Part shown: positions 1 to 6,520 of the stretch, piece by piece
How the letters are laid out: the number at the start of each line of letters is the position of its first letter
Position numbering within the stretch: position 1 is the stretch's first letter
Assembly: GCA_023420795.1 (NCBI GenBank)
Contig: JAEZVM010000153.1
Span: 1-7,377 of the forward strand
DNA: 7,377 nt
Direction: 5' to 3'
Origin: Pseudomonadota bacterium
GTDB taxonomy: Bacteria > Pseudomonadota > Gammaproteobacteria > Burkholderiales > Burkholderiaceae_D
Notes under the pieces: model-generated
Database searches by the model: none
What the model was told of the DNA's origin: nothing
Seen by the model: only the letters and a program-made list of their open reading frames with translations
Position numbers and translations under genes: made by a program

Positions 1-206
1 TCGAAGTAAGGATGCGCATCGCAATCGAGGCAGTTGCCGAACAGATCGGCGATGTGGCTGCCGCCGAACTGGCCCGGCGGCAGGCTGATGTTGTGAATCA
101 CCAGCAGGTCGATATTCGTTCCGGCGGTACGGGCGTCGAAGTTCGGCGACGGCATGCGCTGCACGCCGCTGCTCCAGCCGTCTTCACCGATCTGGAAGCG
201 CTTCAT
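1..206 (-). CDS. ampD: AmpD, 1,6-anhydro-N-acetylmuramoyl-L-alanine amidase (N-terminal part)
   Basis: Only the first 68 residues are present; the rest lies beyond the left edge. AmpD is a cytoplasmic zinc amidase of peptidoglycan recycling that cleaves the bond between 1,6-anhydroMurNAc and L-alanine in imported muropeptides. In many Gram-negatives its loss raises AmpR-dependent beta-lactamase expression. The fragment shows the family's N-terminal signature: PSPNFDAR (residues 19-26), then DLLVIHNISLPPGQFGG (33-49), where H38 corresponds to the first zinc ligand, and HPYF (65-68). There is no signal peptide, which fits the cytoplasmic AmpD and argues against periplasmic AmiD-type amidases. 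The ATG (204-206) overlaps the pilR stop in an ATGA arrangement, so translation is probably coupled to pilR. The remaining zinc ligands cannot be checked here. The family call is firm. Confidence 0.93.
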   Translation of the reverse strand, partial: MKRFQIGEDGWSSGVQRMPSPNFDARTAGTNIDLLVIHNISLPPGQFGGSHIADLFGNCLDCDAHPYF

Positions 207-1648
207 GCGTCCGGCTCGTGGATGTCTAGGCGCTGCATCCGGTAGCGCAACTGGCGGAAGCTGATGCCGAGCAGCTCTGCGGCCTGGGTCCGGTTGAAGC
301 GGGTTTTCCCCAGTGCGCGCAGAATGATTTCGCGTTCGACATGATCGAGATAGTCGGGCAGCGACGGCGGCAGATCATCGCTAGCCGCCGGCAAGTGCTG
401 CTGTTCTTCTTCCACCGTTTCGGTGACTGAGGCTTCAGGCGCAGGCTCGTCCGCTACCGGCGACGCGCTTTCCACCGCGGGAGAAAACGGCACGGCATGC
501 TTCAACGCCAGGTCGACGACTTCAATGATGCCCTCATTGGAGAACGCCAGCGCGCGTTCGAGTATGTTTTCGAGTTCACGCACATTGCCAGGAAAGGAAT
601 AGCTACACAGTGCCCGCAACGCCAGCGGCGACAGCACCGTTCTCTGTCCCGGAGGAGAAAGCCGCTCCAGTATCGTGTCCGCCAGCAGGCCGATGTCGTC
701 CAGCCGCTCGCGCAGCGGCGGCAGGCGCAGCTCGATCACGTTCAGGCGGTAGAACAGGTCCTGACGGAATTTGCCTTTTTCCACGCACTCGGCAAGATTC
801 TGATGGGTCGCGCTGATGATGCGCACATCAACCGGTTCCTCGACAGTGGCGCCGATCTTGCGCACCCGCCTTTCCTGGATCGCGCGCAGCAGCTTGACCT
901 GCATTTGCAGCGGCAGGTCCGCCACTTCATCCAGCATCAGCGTGCCACCGTTGGCCGCCTGGAAGAAGCCATCGCGGTCATCATTCGCGCCGGTGAACGC
1001 CCCCTTGCGATAGCCGAAGAACTCAGCTTCCATCAATGCTTCCGGAATCGCGCCACAATTGACCGCAATGAACGGCTTGTCGGCGCGCGCGCTATGCGCA
1101 TGGATGTCGCGCGCAGCCAGTTCCTTGCCGCTGCCCGATTCGCCGGTGATGGCGACCGGCGCCATGCTGCGGGCCAGCCGCACGATCTGGGCGCGCAATT
1201 CCTGCATCACGCAAGACGATCCCAGCAAGCGCTCTGCCGAAGAAGGAGCATGCGCATCGCGGCTGGTGCTGCCGTTCACGTTGTTGATCCGCAACGCCGA
1301 CTGGACCATCTGCCGCAGCTGATCCAGGCCGACCGGCTTGGAAAGGTAGTCAAAAGCTCCCGCCTTCAGTGCAGCGACCGCGTTGTCGGCACTGCCGTAG
1401 GCAGTGATCACCGCGATCGGGATGTGCTTGTATGTGCTCGCCACTTCACGCACCAGTTCGATGCCCAGCCCGTCAGGCAGGCGCATGTCGGTCAGCACCA
1501 GTGCGTATCCCGTCTGCCCCAGCCGGGCACGCGCAGTCGCCAGGGAGTCGGCGCAATCGACATCAAGCCCCATCCGGACGAGCGTGATTTCGAGCAGTTC
1601 GCGCAGATCGGCTTCATCGTCAACGACGAGAATACGGGGTGCAGTCAT
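203..1648 (-). CDS. pilR: PilR, sigma-54-dependent response regulator for type IV pili
   Basis: This 481-residue NtrC-type activator, when phosphorylated by PilS, would drive sigma-54 transcription of the major pilin gene. Its domains are complete. The receiver (about 4-120) has acidic pocket D10-D11, phospho-acceptor D54, switch residue T82 and K104. The AAA+ domain (about 140-380) has Walker A GESGSGKE (169-176), sigma-54 contact loop GAFTGA (216-221), Walker B LMLDE (237-241), an arginine-finger region RQDLFYRL (295-302) and sensor II GNVREL (354-359). A Fis-type helix-turn-helix lies at about 433-475. The linker at 386-428 is long, acidic and rich in Pro and Ala. The start is 21 bp after the pilS stop with only a weak ribosome site; the stop overlaps ampD. 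The domain class is certain. The name PilR rests on the adjoining PilS-type kinase and overall resemblance, because no pilin gene is in view. Confidence 0.93.
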   Translation of the reverse strand: MTAPRILVVDDEADLRELLEITLVRMGLDVDCADSLATARARLGQTGYALVLTDMRLPDGLGIELVREVASTYKHIPIAVITAYGSADNAVAALKAGAFDYLSKPVGLDQLRQMVQSALRINNVNGSTSRDAHAPSSAERLLGSSCVMQELRAQIVRLARSMAPVAITGESGSGKELAARDIHAHSARADKPFIAVNCGAIPEALMEAEFFGYRKGAFTGANDDRDGFFQAANGGTLMLDEVADLPLQMQVKLLRAIQERRVRKIGATVEEPVDVRIISATHQNLAECVEKGKFRQDLFYRLNVIELRLPPLRERLDDIGLLADTILERLSPPGQRTVLSPLALRALCSYSFPGNVRELENILERALAFSNEGIIEVVDLALKHAVPFSPAVESASPVADEPAPEASVTETVEEEQQHLPAASDDLPPSLPDYLDHVEREIILRALGKTRFNRTQAAELLGISFRQLRYRMQRLDIHEPDA

Positions 1649-1669
1649 GAAACGGCTTTCAACAGTAAT

Positions 1670-3514
1670 TCAGGGTGAATCAGGAATGGCAAATGTGATC
1701 ACGAACCGGCCGCTGGTTTGCTCCGGCCCGCTGCCAGACGTGGCGACGCCTGACGTACCGACGCCCGACGTAGCGACGCCCGACGTAGCGACGCCCGACG
1801 TAGCAACGTCCGGCAGATTCGCCCGGTACTCGTAATCCAGCATCGCGCCATTATTCAAGCATAACTCGCGCGCCAAGTAGAGCCCCAGCCCGGTGCCTTT
1901 GCTGGAGGTCGTATAGAACGGTTCGAACAGGTGCGCGCGAACCTCCCGGGAAATCGGCGGACCGTCGTCCTGCACATGCAATTCCAGCCGGCCAGCCGGC
2001 GATGCCAGCGCATGAATCCGGATGCTGCCATCACGGCCGCTGGCGTAACGCATTGCATTGGACAGCAGGTTCACCAACACTTCCCGCAGATGCAGCGGAT
2101 CGAACCATACCTGATGATTGCCCGTTCCGCCCAGCACGATCATGCCGGGAGCGACTGCATGATGCTCCCTGAATTCGCTCACTAGTTCAGTCAGGAATGG
2201 CGTGAGCTGCACCGGCTCATTATGCGCATGCGCCTTGCGCGACAGCTTCAGAATGTCTTCGATCATCCGGTTCAGGCGAACGACGTTATCGCCGATGATG
2301 TTCAGCAGCCGCGCCTGGGAGGGATCGACAATGTCCTCCCTCAGCAAGGAAGCGGCATGGGAAATCGCCGACAGCGGATTGCGCACTTCATGCGCAATGC
2401 TGGCCGTCAGCCGGCCCATCGATGCAAGCTTCAATTGCTGCGCCTGGTTTTCGATTTCGCTCACGTCCTGGAAAAAGATGACTGTCCGCTCCTCGCTCAG
2501 GCCGCTTGCCTCTACCGTCGCGAAGCTCAGTTTCAGATGGGTCACGGGATCGCGGCGGCCTTCACGCAGGATGCTTGTTCCATGCGTGAGCGCAATGTCA
2601 TCCCCCGGCTTGACCCGAACGAACGTCGTCCACACGGGCTCTGCAGCCTTTTCCTGGCGGGGGCGCGCCAGCCAGCTCCTGAATGCTTCGGTCACCGGCT
2701 CCAGCGAGGGCAGATCGGCTAGCTTGCGGCGCCTCTGCCCGGGAACGATCGACAGCCCCAGCATGCGCTCCAGCGCAGGATTGCCGGCAAACATTTTGCC
2801 GTCGCGCCCGACTACGAGGATGCCATCTCCCATATCGGCGATGACGAGGCGGTTGATCGCCTCCTGCAAGCGCAATTCCTGTCCGCGCCGCGCCGCCAGC
2901 TGTTCCTGCTTGAGCAGTTTCGCTGCGAGCCGATTGACCACATAGATGGCGGAAAAGAATGCCGCGCCATATAGCCCGGTTGCGGACACGGAGACATCTG
3001 TCGCCGAGCTCAGCAGCTGGAATCCGCTCTCCGCCAGCATGATCAGCGTGACAACGGAAACGAAGAACAGCGCCAGAACCATGGGCGCGAGAATCGCGCT
3101 GCCCGCCAGCGGGAACAGGTACAGGATAGCCAGGCCGCTGCGCGCACCGCCGGCCGCCACATACAAAAGAGAAACCGCGGCGATGTCCACCGCCAGCTGC
3201 ACCGCCAGATGCAGCATGAACTGCTTCTGCCAGTACACCGAGAGGAACGCAAAACCGACTGCCAGGAACAGATAGACGATGCAGGTTTCCCAGTTGGCAA
3301 ACGCCAGCGTCACGCCGAAATACTTGGTGGTGTTAATACCGAAATAGGCCAGCAGCACCAGTGCGATGACGATCCGTGTGAAGCAGAAGGTCTGCAGGGT
3401 GCGCCAGAGTGTCCCGCGCGTTTCGGATGGAATCGCGTGCGCCTGTCGCGCCTTCCGGCCTGCATGCATTCCGCTATCCCGGTCCGCCGGCGCGCTGGGC
3501 GAGAGGATTTGCAT
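1670..3514 (-). CDS. pilS: PilS, membrane sensor histidine kinase with a pentapeptide-repeat insertion
   Basis: This inner-membrane histidine kinase is the partner of PilR in pilin transcription control. The 614-residue product is longer than the roughly 530 residues of Pseudomonas PilS. About six hydrophobic segments lie at 47-60, 77-94, 101-121, 126-144, 145-163 and 179-193. A PAS-like domain follows (about 215-350), then the dimerisation domain with H box SIAHEVRNPL (372-381; phospho-acceptor H375). The ATPase domain has N box N482 and N486, G1 DDGPPI (516-521), F box FEPF (530-533) and G2 GTGLGL (540-545). G1 carries proline where the family usually has glycine. Five copies of VATSG (one is VGTSG) occupy about 570-594, between the last two predicted strands, and the final strand GRFVITF (602-608) resumes afterwards. 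An internal ATG at codon 16 is an alternative start, since neither start has a strong ribosome site. The gene starts 11 bp after the preceding small gene. Confidence 0.93.
   Translation of the reverse strand: MQILSPSAPADRDSGMHAGRKARQAHAIPSETRGTLWRTLQTFCFTRIVIALVLLAYFGINTTKYFGVTLAFANWETCIVYLFLAVGFAFLSVYWQKQFMLHLAVQLAVDIAAVSLLYVAAGGARSGLAILYLFPLAGSAILAPMVLALFFVSVVTLIMLAESGFQLLSSATDVSVSATGLYGAAFFSAIYVVNRLAAKLLKQEQLAARRGQELRLQEAINRLVIADMGDGILVVGRDGKMFAGNPALERMLGLSIVPGQRRRKLADLPSLEPVTEAFRSWLARPRQEKAAEPVWTTFVRVKPGDDIALTHGTSILREGRRDPVTHLKLSFATVEASGLSEERTVIFFQDVSEIENQAQQLKLASMGRLTASIAHEVRNPLSAISHAASLLREDIVDPSQARLLNIIGDNVVRLNRMIEDILKLSRKAHAHNEPVQLTPFLTELVSEFREHHAVAPGMIVLGGTGNHQVWFDPLHLREVLVNLLSNAMRYASGRDGSIRIHALASPAGRLELHVQDDGPPISREVRAHLFEPFYTTSSKGTGLGLYLARELCLNNGAMLDYEYRANLPDVATSGVATSGVATSGVGTSGVATSGSGPEQTSGRFVITFAIPDSP
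1737..1811 (-). repeat. Five-unit 15-bp tandem repeat inside pilS
   Basis: Five head-to-tail 15-bp units start at 1737, 1752, 1767, 1782 and 1797. On the plus strand the consensus is GACGTAGCGACGCCC. The third and fourth units are identical, and the others differ by two or three bases. Read on the coding strand the array gives V-A/G-T-S-G five times, in frame with pilS. Because the unit is a multiple of three, gain or loss of copies would change protein length without a frameshift. The near-identity of the central units indicates recent duplication by slippage or unequal recombination. The repeat itself is directly visible; any variability between strains is inference. Confidence 0.95.
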
Positions 3515-3525
3515 GAATCAGGGCT

Positions 3526-3774
3526 CTAGGACTTGGAATGCCCGAGGCGGTGTTCCTGGCTGCAAAACGCCGCCCCGGAGGAAGAAATCACCGCTTCCGA
3601 AGCCGGCACATGAATGCCGCAATGCGCGCACGGCAGCATCGGTTCCAGGCCGTCATGCGAGGACTTGCTGGCCTTTGGGGGAGGAACGTTATTGGAGCTG
3701 CCGGAATTTTTCTTGCTGCGAAACAGCCACGCGACAATCACCACTACGATTACCGACCAGAGCAGCAGCTTCAT
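3526..3774 (-). CDS. PP0621-like small membrane-anchored zinc-ribbon protein
   Basis: This 82-residue protein has an N-terminal hydrophobic helix (about 3-18), a basic stop (RSKK, 19-22), a Ser/Pro/Lys-rich linker (23-43) and a small C-terminal metal-binding module. Visible candidate ligands are C49, C52 (CAHC), C71 and H75 (CSQEH), with H51 and H55 nearby. It resembles the proteobacterial PP0621 family, whose function is not established as far as I know. The positive-inside rule predicts a cytoplasmic ribbon on an inner-membrane anchor. The ATG overlaps the stop of the upstream ypjD-like gene (ATGA), a GGGGG run lies just upstream, and the stop is 11 bp before pilS. This places it in the pilS-pilR transcript and suggests, without proving, a role linked to the membrane or to type IV pili. 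It is real by conserved motif pattern and tight packing. Confidence 0.82.
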   Translation of the reverse strand: MKLLLWSVIVVVIVAWLFRSKKNSGSSNNVPPPKASKSSHDGLEPMLPCAHCGIHVPASEAVISSSGAAFCSQEHRLGHSKS

Positions 3775-4580
3775 GCAAGCCCCCGGTGCAGCACGACTTC
3801 AATGACGAAGCGGCTGCCGACATAGGCCAGCAACAGCGTGGCGAAGCCGGTCAGCGTAAAGCGCAACGCGGTCTTGCCACGCCAGCCGCGCCAGACGCGC
3901 CCCGCCAGCAGCGAACCGAACAGCGCCCACGACAGCATGGTGAAGATGATCTTGTGATCCCACTTGAACGCCTTGCCGAACAGCTCCTCGGAAAACACCA
4001 CGCCGGAAACCACGGTCAGCGACAGCAGCAGGAAGCCGAAACCAATCAGACGAAACAGCAGGCGTTCCATCGTCAGCAATGCAGGCAGCCGGTCGATCGC
4101 ATGCGCCAGCAAACCCTCGGGCGCTCCTCCGGGATGTGCATGGAGCCGGGATTCCTGCAATGCCATCAACACCGCGTGGAATGCAGCGATGGTCAATGTG
4201 CTGTAGGCGAGAATGGATATCGCGACATGCCATGGGAACAGCACGGACTTGTCCTCCAGCGGAACCACGCTGCCCGGGAATAGCACCGGGAGCATCACTG
4301 CCACCGCTGCGGTCGGCAATACCAGCACGCGAAATCCATCCAGGGAAAAATTCCGATTCTCCAGCCAATATGCTCCGACGGAAATCCAGAGCGTCGCCGA
4401 CAGCATGATTGCGAAACCGATGCGTAAGGACCCCGGCATAAGCACATCGGCCGCCAGCGCCCCGCCATGCAGCAACCAGCCTGCCGCGGTGCCCGCTGAA
4501 ATGGCAACGCGTTGCTGCGATGGCAAAATGGCGCAAACCGCATAGAGCAGCGCTGCCAGTACGAAGAAGTAGGTGTGCAT
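3771..4580 (-). CDS. ypjD: YpjD-like inner membrane protein of the CcsA/cytochrome c assembly family
   Basis: This 269-residue polytopic membrane protein has about eight hydrophobic segments. It belongs to the cytochrome c assembly (CcsA/CcmC-like) superfamily in the YpjD branch, whose biochemical role is not settled. Conserved histidine sites are FPWH (115-118) and WDHK (207-210), placed at membrane boundaries as in relatives that handle haem. I do not see the tryptophan-rich WWD motif of true haem-handling CcsA/CcmC proteins, so a cytochrome c maturation role should not be assumed. The start was placed at the ATG at 4578-4580, because the family begins directly with a membrane helix. The frame stays open to 4718, but that 46-residue extension is Cys/Arg-rich, not membrane-like, and would run over the palindrome at 4641-4659. 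A ypjD homologue beside ffh, as here, is also known in Escherichia coli. The gene appears to lead the minus-strand cluster. Confidence 0.85.
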   Translation of the reverse strand: MHTYFFVLAALLYAVCAILPSQQRVAISAGTAAGWLLHGGALAADVLMPGSLRIGFAIMLSATLWISVGAYWLENRNFSLDGFRVLVLPTAAVAVMLPVLFPGSVVPLEDKSVLFPWHVAISILAYSTLTIAAFHAVLMALQESRLHAHPGGAPEGLLAHAIDRLPALLTMERLLFRLIGFGFLLLSLTVVSGVVFSEELFGKAFKWDHKIIFTMLSWALFGSLLAGRVWRGWRGKTALRFTLTGFATLLLAYVGSRFVIEVVLHRGLA

Positions 4581-4640
4581 CGTGCAGGGGAGTAATAAGC
4601 AGACCCTGAGTTTACACCATGTCCGTATGCAATCGCGCGC

Positions 4641-4659
4641 GTCCGACACATTGTCGGAC
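4641..4659. promoter_or_regulatory. Perfect 19-bp palindrome upstream of ypjD
   Basis: GTCCGACA and TGTCGGAC are perfect 8-bp inverted arms around a 3-nt centre. The element lies 61 bp upstream of the chosen ypjD start and about 80 bp upstream of the ffh -35 candidate. The length and short centre suit a dimeric repressor or activator site. It could also form a short hairpin in RNA, but there is no T-run on either side, so a terminator is unlikely. A weak -10-like TAAACT reads on the minus strand at 4609-4614, downstream of the palindrome. I do not recognise the cognate regulator. Confidence 0.4.
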
Positions 4660-4739
4660 ACAGCATCAAGGCCATTTTTATCAGTGATTTTTCGGCAATT
4701 CATCCTCGTGGGCGACATGCCCTATTTCGGCCGGCGGCC

Positions 4740-4767
4740 CTGAACGGCGGACAGCATCGGTTAAAAT
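4740..4767 (+). promoter_or_regulatory. Candidate sigma-70 promoter of ffh
   Basis: CTGAAC (4740-4745) and TAAAAT (4762-4767) are separated by 16 bp. The -10 match is good and the -35 is moderate. Transcription would begin near 4774 and give a leader of about 56 nt to the ATG at 4830. A start at the in-frame ATG at 4782 would leave only about 8 nt, which favours 4830. This is a prediction from consensus matching only. Confidence 0.45.
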
Positions 4768-4829
4768 GTGTCCTGTTACCGATGCCTATTCCCCGCATCG
4801 CACTTGGCCTACTTCCTGGTATCCCATCC

Positions 4830-6197
4830 ATGCTCGACAATTTGACTCAACGACTGGCGAAAGTCGTCAAGACCATGCGCGGCGAAGCGCGCCTGACCGA
4901 ATCCAACACGGCCGAGATGCTGCGCGAAGTCCGGCTGGCGCTGCTCGAAGCCGACGTTGCCCTGCCCGCCGTGCGCGAGTTCATTGCCCGCGTGAAGGAA
5001 AAGGCGATGGGCGAGGAAGTGATCGGCTCGCTGACACCCGGCCAGGCTCTGGTCGGCGTGGTGCAGCGCGAGCTGGCTGCGATCATGGGTGCCGATCTCG
5101 GCCCGGAGGCTGCGCAGCTCAATTTCGCAACGCAACCGCCGGCGATCATCCTGATGGCCGGCCTGCAGGGCGCGGGCAAGACCACCACCGTCGGCAAGCT
5201 GGCGAAGTATCTGAAGGAACAGAAAAAGAAGAAGGTGCTGACGGTTTCCGCCGACGTTTATCGTCCGGCGGCGATCGGCCAGTTGCAGACCGTGACCGCC
5301 CAGGTCGGCGCGGATTTCTTCCCGTCGACGCCGACCGACAAGCCGGTCGATATCGCACTGGCCGCGCTCGACTATGCAAAGAAGCACTACCACGACGTGC
5401 TGATCGTCGATACGGCCGGTCGCCTCGGCATCGACGAAGCGATGATGCAGGAAATCGCCGCACTGCATAAAGCACTGAAGCCGATCGAAACCCTGTTCGT
5501 AGTCGATGCGATGCTCGGCCAGGATGCGATCAATACCGCCAAGGCCTTCAACGACGCGCTGCCGCTGACTGGCGTGGTACTGACCAAGCTCGACGGCGAT
5601 GCGCGCGGCGGCGCGGCCCTGTCGGTACGCCACATCACCGGCAAGCCGGTCAAGTTCGCCGGCGTCGCTGAAAAGCTGGAGGGACTGGAAGCCTTCGATC
5701 CGAACCGGATGGCCAACCGCATCCTCGGCATGGGCGACATCCTGGCGCTGGTCGAGGAAGCCAAGAAAGGCGTCGATGTCGCCGCTGCCAAGGAGCTGGC
5801 GGACAAGGTCAAGGCAGGCGGCAAGTTCGACCTCAACGACTTCAAGGCGCAGATCTCGCAAATGAAGAAGATGGGCGGCCTGTCCGGCCTGATCGACAAG
5901 CTGCCGGCGCAGTTTCAGCAGGCTGCCGGCAATGCCGACATGGATCAGGCGGAAAAGCAGGTACGCCGCATGGAAGGCATCATCAATTCGATGACGCCGG
6001 CCGAGCGCGCCAAGCCGGAACTGATCAAGGCCTCGCGCAAACGCCGCATCGCCACGGGCGCCGGCGTGCAGGTACAGGAGGTCAACCGCATGCTGTCGCA
6101 GTTCGAGCAGATGCAGTCGATGATGAAAAAGCTCAAGGGCGGCGGTATGATGAAAATGATGCGCGGCATGAAGGGTATGCTGCCCGGCATGCGCTGA
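4830..6197 (+). CDS. ffh: Ffh, signal recognition particle GTPase (SRP54 homologue)
   Basis: Ffh binds the 4.5S RNA and signal sequences emerging from the ribosome, then docks with FtsY to deliver inner-membrane proteins to the translocon. The 455-residue product has the usual length and layout. The N domain is about 1-100. The G domain has G1 GLQGAGKTT (111-119), DVYRPAA (142-148), DTAGR (194-198), TKLDGDARGG (252-261) and the closing GVAEKLEGLE region (278-287). The methionine-rich M domain (about 330-455) includes the RNA-binding SRKRRIATG region (402-410) and ends in a Met/Gly/Lys-rich tail. The start MLDNLTQRL is the family's usual N terminus; the frame extends 16 codons upstream to 4782, but that stretch is atypical. 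No strong Shine-Dalgarno precedes 4830. It is divergent from the ypjD-pil cluster. All key GTPase residues look intact. Confidence 0.98.
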   Translation: MLDNLTQRLAKVVKTMRGEARLTESNTAEMLREVRLALLEADVALPAVREFIARVKEKAMGEEVIGSLTPGQALVGVVQRELAAIMGADLGPEAAQLNFATQPPAIILMAGLQGAGKTTTVGKLAKYLKEQKKKKVLTVSADVYRPAAIGQLQTVTAQVGADFFPSTPTDKPVDIALAALDYAKKHYHDVLIVDTAGRLGIDEAMMQEIAALHKALKPIETLFVVDAMLGQDAINTAKAFNDALPLTGVVLTKLDGDARGGAALSVRHITGKPVKFAGVAEKLEGLEAFDPNRMANRILGMGDILALVEEAKKGVDVAAAKELADKVKAGGKFDLNDFKAQISQMKKMGGLSGLIDKLPAQFQQAAGNADMDQAEKQVRRMEGIINSMTPAERAKPELIKASRKRRIATGAGVQVQEVNRMLSQFEQMQSMMKKLKGGGMMKMMRGMKGMLPGMR

Positions 6198-6220
6198 TAC
6201 CCCACTCTGCAACGCACTCC

Positions 6221-6243
6221 TGCCGCCCCTCTCACGGGCGGCA
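6221..6243 (+). terminator. GC-rich hairpin after ffh, possible terminator
   Basis: TGCCGCCC and GGGCGGCA form a perfect 8-bp stem around a 7-nt loop, starting 23 bp after the ffh stop. No T-run follows (the next bases are C/T-mixed), so it is not a canonical intrinsic terminator. It may stabilise the 3' end or act together with Rho. Confidence 0.45.
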
Positions 6244-6436
6244 ACACTCTCTCCCCAATCGGCCGACGCTCCCTCCATAACCCACGGTCCCGAACAGTCC
6301 TTCGACAAGGTAGCGAAACACTCGCGGACACCACCGAAATACCTCGCCTGCAGAGCGGCGCATTCGACGCTTCTCTCCCTCTGAAGAACGCGTGGCATGA
6401 AGCAGACAGAATCATGTCAGAACGCTCAAAAAATAC

Positions 6437-6465
6437 TTGCATACCTATAAAAACCGCACCACTAT
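6437..6465 (+). promoter_or_regulatory. Candidate promoter of the SWIB gene
   Basis: TTGCAT (6437-6442) is a fair -35. A 17-bp spacer leads to CACTAT (6460-6465), a poor -10. The alternative TATAAA (6446-6451) is a better -10 but has no good -35. Both options put the transcript start about 50 to 65 nt before the ATG. The region is AT-rich relative to its surroundings, as promoters in GC-rich genomes often are. The exact choice is uncertain. Confidence 0.33.
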
Positions 6466-6475
6466 TAGCGGTGCG
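6453..6475 (+). promoter_or_regulatory. Alternative hairpins upstream of the SWIB gene
   Basis: Two mutually exclusive stems share bases. ACCGC (6453-6457) pairs with GCGGT (6468-6472), or CGCACC (6455-6460, read with its flanking C) pairs with GGTGCG (6470-6475). They overlap the putative -10 or the start of the leader, depending on which promoter is used. This could be an operator-like dyad or a leader RNA structure. Short stems occur by chance, so the assignment is weak. Confidence 0.25.
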
Positions 6476-6506
6476 TGACATGACGCATATTCCCAACACT
6501 ATTGTG

Positions 6507-6513
6507 AAGGAGG
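6507..6513 (+). promoter_or_regulatory. Strong ribosome binding site that fixes the SWIB gene start
   Basis: AAGGAGG is a full match to the anti-Shine-Dalgarno core, with a 7-nt spacer to the ATG at 6521. It rules out the in-frame TTG at 6515, which would sit only 1 nt from it. This is the strongest ribosome site in the window and suggests an abundantly made protein. Confidence 0.85.
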
Positions 6514-6520
6514 CTTGAAG

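Larger units (their letters stand above)
6198..6520. other. Intergenic region between ffh and the SWIB gene
   Basis: This 323-bp stretch holds no convincing coding region. Frames running through it are short or are minus-strand overhangs of shadow frames over ffh. Its left end has a GC-rich hairpin (6221-6243). The middle, about 6244-6420, is of mixed composition and shows no recognisable RNA or repeat. The right end (about 6425-6520) is AT-richer and carries promoter-like hexamers, alternative small hairpins and a strong ribosome binding site for the next gene. Confidence 0.7.

Noticed and set aside
497..1678. 393-codon open frame on the plus strand opposite pilR
   Set aside because: It lies antisense to a fully intact PilR with all catalytic motifs. 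The translation is Arg/Gln/His-rich with no recognisable domain, as expected of a GC-rich antisense shadow.
1737..1811. CRISPR array
   Set aside because: The units are contiguous 15-mers without spacers and are translated in frame as part of pilS.
1404..1835. Plus-strand frame encoding PDVAT repeats
   Set aside because: This is the 15-bp pilS array read on the wrong strand. The rest of the frame has no recognisable domain and lies opposite pilR and pilS.
4581..4718. 46-residue N-terminal extension of the ypjD-like protein
   Set aside because: It is Cys/Arg/Asp-rich and would precede a membrane helix that normally starts the family. It also crosses the palindrome and promoter region. The start at 4580 is preferred, though without strong ribosome-site support.
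6221..6243. Canonical rho-independent terminator for ffh
   Set aside because: The stem is good but no T-run follows, so it is listed only as a possible terminator at reduced confidence.
4809..6398. 529-codon open frame on the minus strand covering all of ffh
   Set aside because: It is antisense to a complete Ffh, rich in His/Leu/Arg/Gln, without domain motifs, and arises from third-position GC bias.
6244..6420. Small RNA such as the 4.5S SRP RNA beside ffh
   Set aside because: I could find neither the long imperfect hairpin nor the conserved GGAA-type tetraloop region expected of SRP RNA.
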